Positions 44,637 through 48,440 of a DNA stretch of 48,440 nucleotides are shown here, one piece after another; position 1 is the stretch's first letter, and each line of letters starts with the position of its first letter. Position numbers and translations under genes: made by a program. The notes beneath the pieces were generated by a model. The model did not search any database. It worked only from the letters and a program-made list of their open reading frames with translations, and was not told the DNA's origin. Source of the DNA: Spirochaetales bacterium. GTDB taxonomy: Bacteria > Spirochaetota > Spirochaetia > SZUA-6 > RPPD01. The stretch is from assembly GCA_016934415.1 (NCBI GenBank), contig JAFGSW010000064.1:1-48440 (forward strand), written 5' to 3'.

Positions 44637-45551
44637 TCAATCCTCGTATTCAAAAAAATAATACGCGTTTGCTTCGCAATTAACGCCGAGAGCCGGCATC
44701 AGAAACTCGTAATCGCACGCGAGCACGTCGGTCATCCGCTTCTGATCGTCGTAGAGGATTTCGATCCGACTCGGCCAATATTTGTCTTGTCCGACGTCGT
44801 GCCGCCCGATACGCGCCACCAATTGCTTCCGCCGCCGGACCTCCCACTTCCCCTCAGGATCGATATCGATGAGATCCTCGCTGACGAGAGTTTCTACGGG
44901 TTCCGATTCCGACGCTTCAATCCTGTCCTCTTCGCTTTCATCTTCGATCGGCAATCCCCGGGAGAAGACCTCATGTTTGACGAGGATTTTATCCCGATAC
45001 TGAAACGTCTCCCGGGTCGTCCGTTCCCCGTCCCGCGACGAAGTCTCCACCAAAAGCCCATCGCCGTCATAACGATGCTCGAAGGACACCTCATGCTCGC
45101 CGTCTTGCGCGCGCACGCGATCGCCCTTGTCGTTCGCCTCCCAGGACGCGTACACCTCGCCCGAACCGTCGAGCTGCCGGCAGCCGACGATGACGCCCCT
45201 GTCGTCCACGGTATACTCCTCCGTGCGTTCAAGCTCGCCGTCGGTGCGATACTCCTTGGTCACTCCGCCGGGCCGATACAGGTATAGGATTTCACTCCTG
45301 GTTCCCGTGTCGGTGTAATACTCCTCTTCGCGGATCGGCCGATCGCCCTCGTAGAAGAAGGTCCGTTCCGTGGACGGCTCGCCCTCAAAAAAACGCTCGA
45401 TCTTCACCAGGCGTCCCCGATCGTCAGTCGTAATGATCTGGTACAGCGTGCCTTCGGCGTCAGGGTCGTCCGGCCGCGGCTTGCCTTCCCCGACCAAGCT
45501 GTACGTGTAGGCGTCGAAAAGAGCGATTCGATAAATATACATCACAGGCAT
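44637..45551 (-). CDS. Hypothetical protein with YD/MORN-like strand repeats
   Basis: 304 residues from the ATG at 45551 (GGAGGAAGT before it). The body is made of short repeated strands typical of RHS/YD or MORN-like proteins (LVKIERFFEGEPSTERTFFY, PIREEEYYTDTGTRSEILYL, ELERTEEYTVDDRGVIVG, VSFEHRYDGDGLLVE). It is very acidic in the middle (EDESEEDRIEASESE). No signal peptide. It ends the pcm-cheW-DegT-like run. I do not recognise its function; a cytoplasmic scaffold or an antitoxin-like protein of the YwqK type are possible. Confidence 0.85.
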   Translation of the reverse strand: MPVMYIYRIALFDAYTYSLVGEGKPRPDDPDAEGTLYQIITTDDRGRLVKIERFFEGEPSTERTFFYEGDRPIREEEYYTDTGTRSEILYLYRPGGVTKEYRTDGELERTEEYTVDDRGVIVGCRQLDGSGEVYASWEANDKGDRVRAQDGEHEVSFEHRYDGDGLLVETSSRDGERTTRETFQYRDKILVKHEVFSRGLPIEDESEEDRIEASESEPVETLVSEDLIDIDPEGKWEVRRRKQLVARIGRHDVGQDKYWPSRIEILYDDQKRMTDVLACDYEFLMPALGVNCEANAYYFFEYED

Positions 45552-45589
45552 GATACTTCCTCCGTCTTCCCGGGGCGGTCGCCGCGCGG

Positions 45590-46615
45590 TCAGGGCAGCA
45601 CGGCAAGCACCTTGGCGATGCTTTCCACGTTGGCCCGCCCCAGCATCGGGTAGAGCGGAAAGAGAACGCAACGCAGAAGGAGCGCTTTGGCATTGGGGAA
45701 CTGGTTGTACACCGAATCGTCCATCGTCATGACGGTCTCATTGAAGGCGGCGCGGGTGTCAATGCCTTTTTTCCGCGCGAATTGCCGCACGTCCTTCATA
45801 CTCGTTTCCACCACCACGGGGAACGAGAACGGTACGGCCTCGCCCCCTTCGTCCTGGATCAGAGTGGAATGGCGGGAACGGCCGAGCGCGTCATTGTATA
45901 TCGATGCGATTTCACGCCGCAGTTTCAGAAAGGATGGCAATTCCTTGATCTGTGAAAGGGCGACCGCGGCGTTGAGGTCGGGCAGGAGCGGATAGCCGGG
46001 GTTCTTCTCGAGCAGGCGCTTGAGGTTCTGGGCTTCGCCTTTTTTGCGAGCCAGCACGAGCCCGCCGCCGCCGGCCGTCACCAGGTTTTCCTCGCCGAGC
46101 GAGGCGACCACTACCGTCCCGACGCCGCCCGCCGGTTTTTCGCCCCACGACGCGCCGAGCGCCTGAGACACGTCCTCGATGACCTTGAGGCCGGAGCCGG
46201 AATATTGCTCAGCGTTGCAGACCAAGCCCAGCGAATGATGGACAACGACGGCTTTGGGGGATTTGGCGAGCGCCTTATCGAATTCTCCCGGGGTCATGAG
46301 TCCCGAGCGCGGATCCACATCGACGAACAGGGGGACGAGGCCCCTCTCGGCGAGCGCCGTCGCGTACAGCGAGGGAGCGAGCGGCGTCAGCACGACGGCG
46401 TCTCCGCGCTGCAATTCGAGAAGATCGAACGCCAGTCCGATGGCCGCATAATATCCGGCCAGCGCCGCCCCGCCCGCCGCCTGGAGGCGCGCCGCCATCT
46501 CGCGGACGAATTCCTGCGCGTACAGGCCGGGAGCCAACCGGTCCGAAACCATGCAGGTGAGGACGCTGTCCATGTCTTTTCTTTTCAGCGTCGGTTTGAA
46601 GAGAGGAATAATCAT
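45590..46615 (-). CDS. DegT/DnrJ/EryC1-like fold protein lacking the PLP lysine
   Basis: 341 residues. Aminotransferase-like landmarks of the sugar-aminotransferase family: IPLFKPTL start, AAGGAALAGYYAAIGLAFDLL (normally the Gly-Thr/Ala PLP phosphate loop), PLFVDVDPRSGLM, VVVHHSLGLVCN, and the cofactor aspartate motif KVIEDVSQALGASWG. The place where the Schiff-base lysine should be (S-F-x-x-x-K-N-L) reads SLGEENLVTAGGGG, with no lysine. It is therefore probably not an aminotransferase. Lysine-free members of the fold can act as dehydrases or non-catalytic proteins. It lies 15 bases after cheW, so it may be a cytoplasmic signalling partner. Confidence 0.85.
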   Translation of the reverse strand: MIIPLFKPTLKRKDMDSVLTCMVSDRLAPGLYAQEFVREMAARLQAAGGAALAGYYAAIGLAFDLLELQRGDAVVLTPLAPSLYATALAERGLVPLFVDVDPRSGLMTPGEFDKALAKSPKAVVVHHSLGLVCNAEQYSGSGLKVIEDVSQALGASWGEKPAGGVGTVVVASLGEENLVTAGGGGLVLARKKGEAQNLKRLLEKNPGYPLLPDLNAAVALSQIKELPSFLKLRREIASIYNDALGRSRHSTLIQDEGGEAVPFSFPVVVETSMKDVRQFARKKGIDTRAAFNETVMTMDDSVYNQFPNAKALLLRCVLFPLYPMLGRANVESIAKVLAVLP

Positions 46616-46630
46616 GTCGTCTACCGGACC

Positions 46631-47107
46631 CTATGATTTTATGGTGCTCAATTGCTGAAGTTCTTTCGGGTTGAAGAGTTTTTGAATATCGAGGATGATA
46701 ACGTAATTCCCCTCTTCATTCACGACACCCTGAATATACTCCACGCCGATGCCGGAGATCATCTTCGGCGGCGGCTGAATATGCACCGGGTCAATTGTAA
46801 CGACCCTCAATATTTTGTCAATCATGATTCCGAGAATCATTTTATTGATCTCAATGATAATGAAGCCGCTTAAAAGCGAATCGTCGTCGCTCAATTCGAC
46901 GTTTTTGAACATGAACCGCTTGTGCAGATTGATGATCGGGGTCACCACCCCGCGCAGGTTGAGGATGCCTTCCACATACGGCGGGGCATTGGGGATTTCA
47001 CGAACCTCACGCAGTCCGACGATCCGTTTTACGTCCATGATATCGACGCCGTAGGTTTCCTGGCCGAGCTGAAACGTCACTACCTGGAACTGGGCCTGTT
47101 TTTCCAT
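46631..47107 (-). CDS. cheW: CheW coupling protein (second locus)
   Basis: 158 residues, one CheW domain (FQVVTFQLGQETYGVDIMDVK, VEGILNLRGVVTPIINLHKRF, GIMIDKILRVVTIDPVHIQP, YVIILDIQKLF), typical length. The ATG at 47107 lies inside the end of pcm, after GGAAGG. It is far from the che island and in an operon with pcm, so it may serve another array or all arrays. It is closer to standard CheW than the protein at 23164. Confidence 0.96.
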   Translation of the reverse strand: MEKQAQFQVVTFQLGQETYGVDIMDVKRIVGLREVREIPNAPPYVEGILNLRGVVTPIINLHKRFMFKNVELSDDDSLLSGFIIIEINKMILGIMIDKILRVVTIDPVHIQPPPKMISGIGVEYIQGVVNEEGNYVIILDIQKLFNPKELQQLSTIKS

Positions 47108-47781
47108 CGTTCACCTTCCTTCGCTTTTTCCGCCTGCACGAGCGGAACGAACCGGCAGCCTAATTTTTCTTCTATCTGATACTTATTGCCCAGGCGTCGT
47201 ACCACGGTTAATTCCTGGTACTGCCGGTAATCGCCGACGGGTATGACCATGATGCCGTTGTCGGCCAACTGCCTCTTGAGGGCGACGGGAATCGACGGTG
47301 CGGCGGCCGTCACCATGATGCAGTCATATGGGGCGAATTCGTCCCATCCCTCGGATCCGTCGCCGCAGCGAAAGGCGATATTGTCGTACCCGAGGGCCTC
47401 GAGCAACCGGCGTGCATACACGGAGAGCGGTTCGACGATTTCCACCGTGTATACCTGCCGCGCCAATTCAGCCAGTATGGCCGTTTGGTACCCGCTGCCC
47501 GTCCCGATTTCGAGTACTTTTTCTGTTCCACGCAATGCCAACGCCTGCGTCATATATGAGACGATATATGGTTGTGAAATTGTCTGGTCGTGACCGATGG
47601 AGATGGGGTAATCGCCGTAGGCTACATCCCGATTCTTTCCGGAAACGAACAGATGCCGCGGTACGGCACGCATCACTTCAAGCACCCTCGGGTCCGTCAC
47701 TCCCCGGGTTAAGATCTGCGATTTCACCATCATGTGCGCGCGCTCATTCTTGAGAAATTTCCCCTTCACTCTCTTTCTCAC
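47080..47781 (-). CDS. pcm: Protein-L-isoaspartate O-methyltransferase
   Basis: 233 residues. It repairs isoaspartyl residues using SAM. Seen: MMVKSQILTRGVTDPRVLEV start region, VPRHLFV, SQPYIVSYMTQAL, SAM motif VLEIGTGSGYQTAILAEL, and the late RFVPLV. The start is a GTG at 47781; a GTG at 47769 or an internal ATG pair (residues 17-18) is possible, though the family has helix before MVKSQ. First gene of pcm-cheW-DegT-like-44637. Confidence 0.93.
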   Translation of the reverse strand: MRKRVKGKFLKNERAHMMVKSQILTRGVTDPRVLEVMRAVPRHLFVSGKNRDVAYGDYPISIGHDQTISQPYIVSYMTQALALRGTEKVLEIGTGSGYQTAILAELARQVYTVEIVEPLSVYARRLLEALGYDNIAFRCGDGSEGWDEFAPYDCIMVTAAAPSIPVALKRQLADNGIMVIPVGDYRQYQELTVVRRLGNKYQIEEKLGCRFVPLVQAEKAKEGERWKNRPSSR

Positions 47782-47816
47782 TCTTTCTATGCATAAATTC
47801 CCATTCTCTTTACTAG

Positions 47817-47845
47817 ATTCTAATCACTCGCGAAATAAACATCAA
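47817..47845 (-). promoter_or_regulatory. Promoter of the pcm-cheW operon
   Basis: TTGATG (47840-47845) and TAGAAT (47817-47822), 17 bases apart on the minus strand, about 30 bases before the pcm start. Confidence 0.65.
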
Positions 47846-48136
47846 CATAAATTTTCTCGCAGGCAGGTCATCTGTTTCAGTATTGTAGGTGTTCAACGAT
47901 TAACAGTGAGTATAAGTATTTACTTTCATTTATTTACAAATTAATCACTTATTATCCGAATATCTATACTCCGTTTAAAGAATATATTTTGGTTATTACA
48001 GCCAATTCAGCAGAGCAGGCGTAGAATCTCGATTACCTCTTCGTGGATTTCATTATAGGCAGATTTGATTCGTTAAATTTTATTTAATTGTAAAATTTGA
48101 AGTGTGTTATTTGTCCAAAATATCCAAGGCAAGTAT
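47846..48136. other. AT-rich spacer before pcm
   Basis: About 290 bases, much richer in A and T than the genes. Several near-palindromic AT words are seen, but no gene or RNA that I can support. Confidence 0.5.
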
Positions 48137-48166
48137 AAAAAAAAGGGGACAGAATGCTCTGTCCCC
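48137..48166 (-). terminator. Terminator of the rRNA operon
   Basis: GGGGACAGA-GCAT-TCTGTCCCC on the minus strand, followed by eight T, some 195 bases beyond the 5S gene. Perfect stem and T run. The gap 48167-48360 holds one more hairpin (AGAAGTAAG / CTTACTTCT, 48185-48215) and no gene. Confidence 0.9.
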
Positions 48167-48360
48167 TCTAGTTCTTATATACTCAGAAGTAAGGAAAGGA
48201 GGAAAACTTACTTCTAAGCTGATATTTTCTTTATATAAATATAACACATTGTTGATAAAATTGTTACAAAAAATTGGAGATATTTTTATGTTGGTATGGA
48301 TCGGCTGAATTTATAAAAAAGCGCTCGAACTACCAAAAAATACCGATTTTTATAAAAAAT

Positions 48361-48440
48361 AGCTTGGCAACGTCCTACTCTTCCGCCCCATTACAAAGCA
48401 GTACCATCGGCCACGCGGTGCTTAACTTCCGTGTTCGGGA
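48361..48440 (-). rRNA. rrf: 5S ribosomal RNA, 3' part
   Basis: The minus strand reads TCCCGAACACGGAAGTTAAG, then a GCCGATGGTACTGC stretch, then GTAGGACGTTGCC, the conserved loop B/C and 3' regions of 5S rRNA. The 5' third lies beyond the window edge, and 16S and 23S genes should follow further right. The 3' end is placed at the AAGCT before an AT-rich run. Confidence 0.95.

Noticed and set aside
44637..45551. A toxin-antitoxin role for the YD/MORN-like gene
   Set aside because: No adjacent toxin gene; it sits in an operon with cheW and a DegT-like gene.
48102..48308. A 68-codon frame over the rrn terminator
   Set aside because: It reads through the terminator hairpin and has no ribosome-binding site.

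Overview
The window reads as a GC-rich, diderm, chemotactic bacterium. Lipoprotein signal peptides, an ExbB/ExbD/TonB set with a predicted outer-membrane barrel, several methyl-accepting chemotaxis proteins and a CheA with a fused receiver all point that way. A free-living spirochaete-like lineage is my best guess, from gene content only and with low certainty. No flagellar gene is present. Layout: bases 1-487 are the leader-distal end of a type I-C-like CRISPR array (leader and cas genes would lie to the left). It is followed by an AT-rich WG-repeat protein gene, then one perfect stray CRISPR repeat with a decayed partner. Bases 2.4-4.1 kb are a graveyard: a coiled-coil-like remnant, a pseudogene with an in-frame amber codon and a frameshift, and a duplicated 3' end of tonB expanded by GTCCGC repeats. 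Bases 4.2-11.9 kb (minus strand) hold a lipoprotein and a TPR protein / outer-membrane protein / exbB / exbD / tonB series. Long perfect hairpins separate the TPR-barrel pair from exbBD-tonB. Bases 12-28 kb are a chemosensory island. On the minus strand lie a substrate-binding lipoprotein, an MCP, and a response regulator with a PP2C-type phosphatase output. On the plus strand run MCP, substrate-binding lipoprotein, cheB, cheR-TPR, cheW, a divergent cheW-like gene, cheA-REC, cheY and a third substrate-binding lipoprotein. None of the three binding proteins has a permease or ATPase beside it, while both paralogous pairs sit next to an MCP. This suggests a sensory rather than a transport role. 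Bases 28-35 kb hold small regulatory or envelope genes and the ilvBN operon, with a readable promoter, a Leu/Val-rich leader peptide and an attenuator. An acyl-ACP thioesterase follows. Bases 35-39 kb hold a pirin, gdhA, a bacterial NrpR homologue and a bacterioferritin. The gdhA promoter carries CGGCAA/TTGCCG palindromes placed as repressor operators would be, next to the nrpR gene. Bases 39-44 kb are a phenylacetate-CoA-ligase-like gene and a LivFGMH transporter with no binding protein. Bases 44-48 kb hold an operon pcm-cheW-DegT-like-unknown, then an rrn terminator and the 3' part of a 5S rRNA gene, all on the minus strand. The points I would check first are the NrpR-gdhA circuit, the ilv attenuator, the orphan binding-protein/MCP pairs, and the split CRISPR locus.
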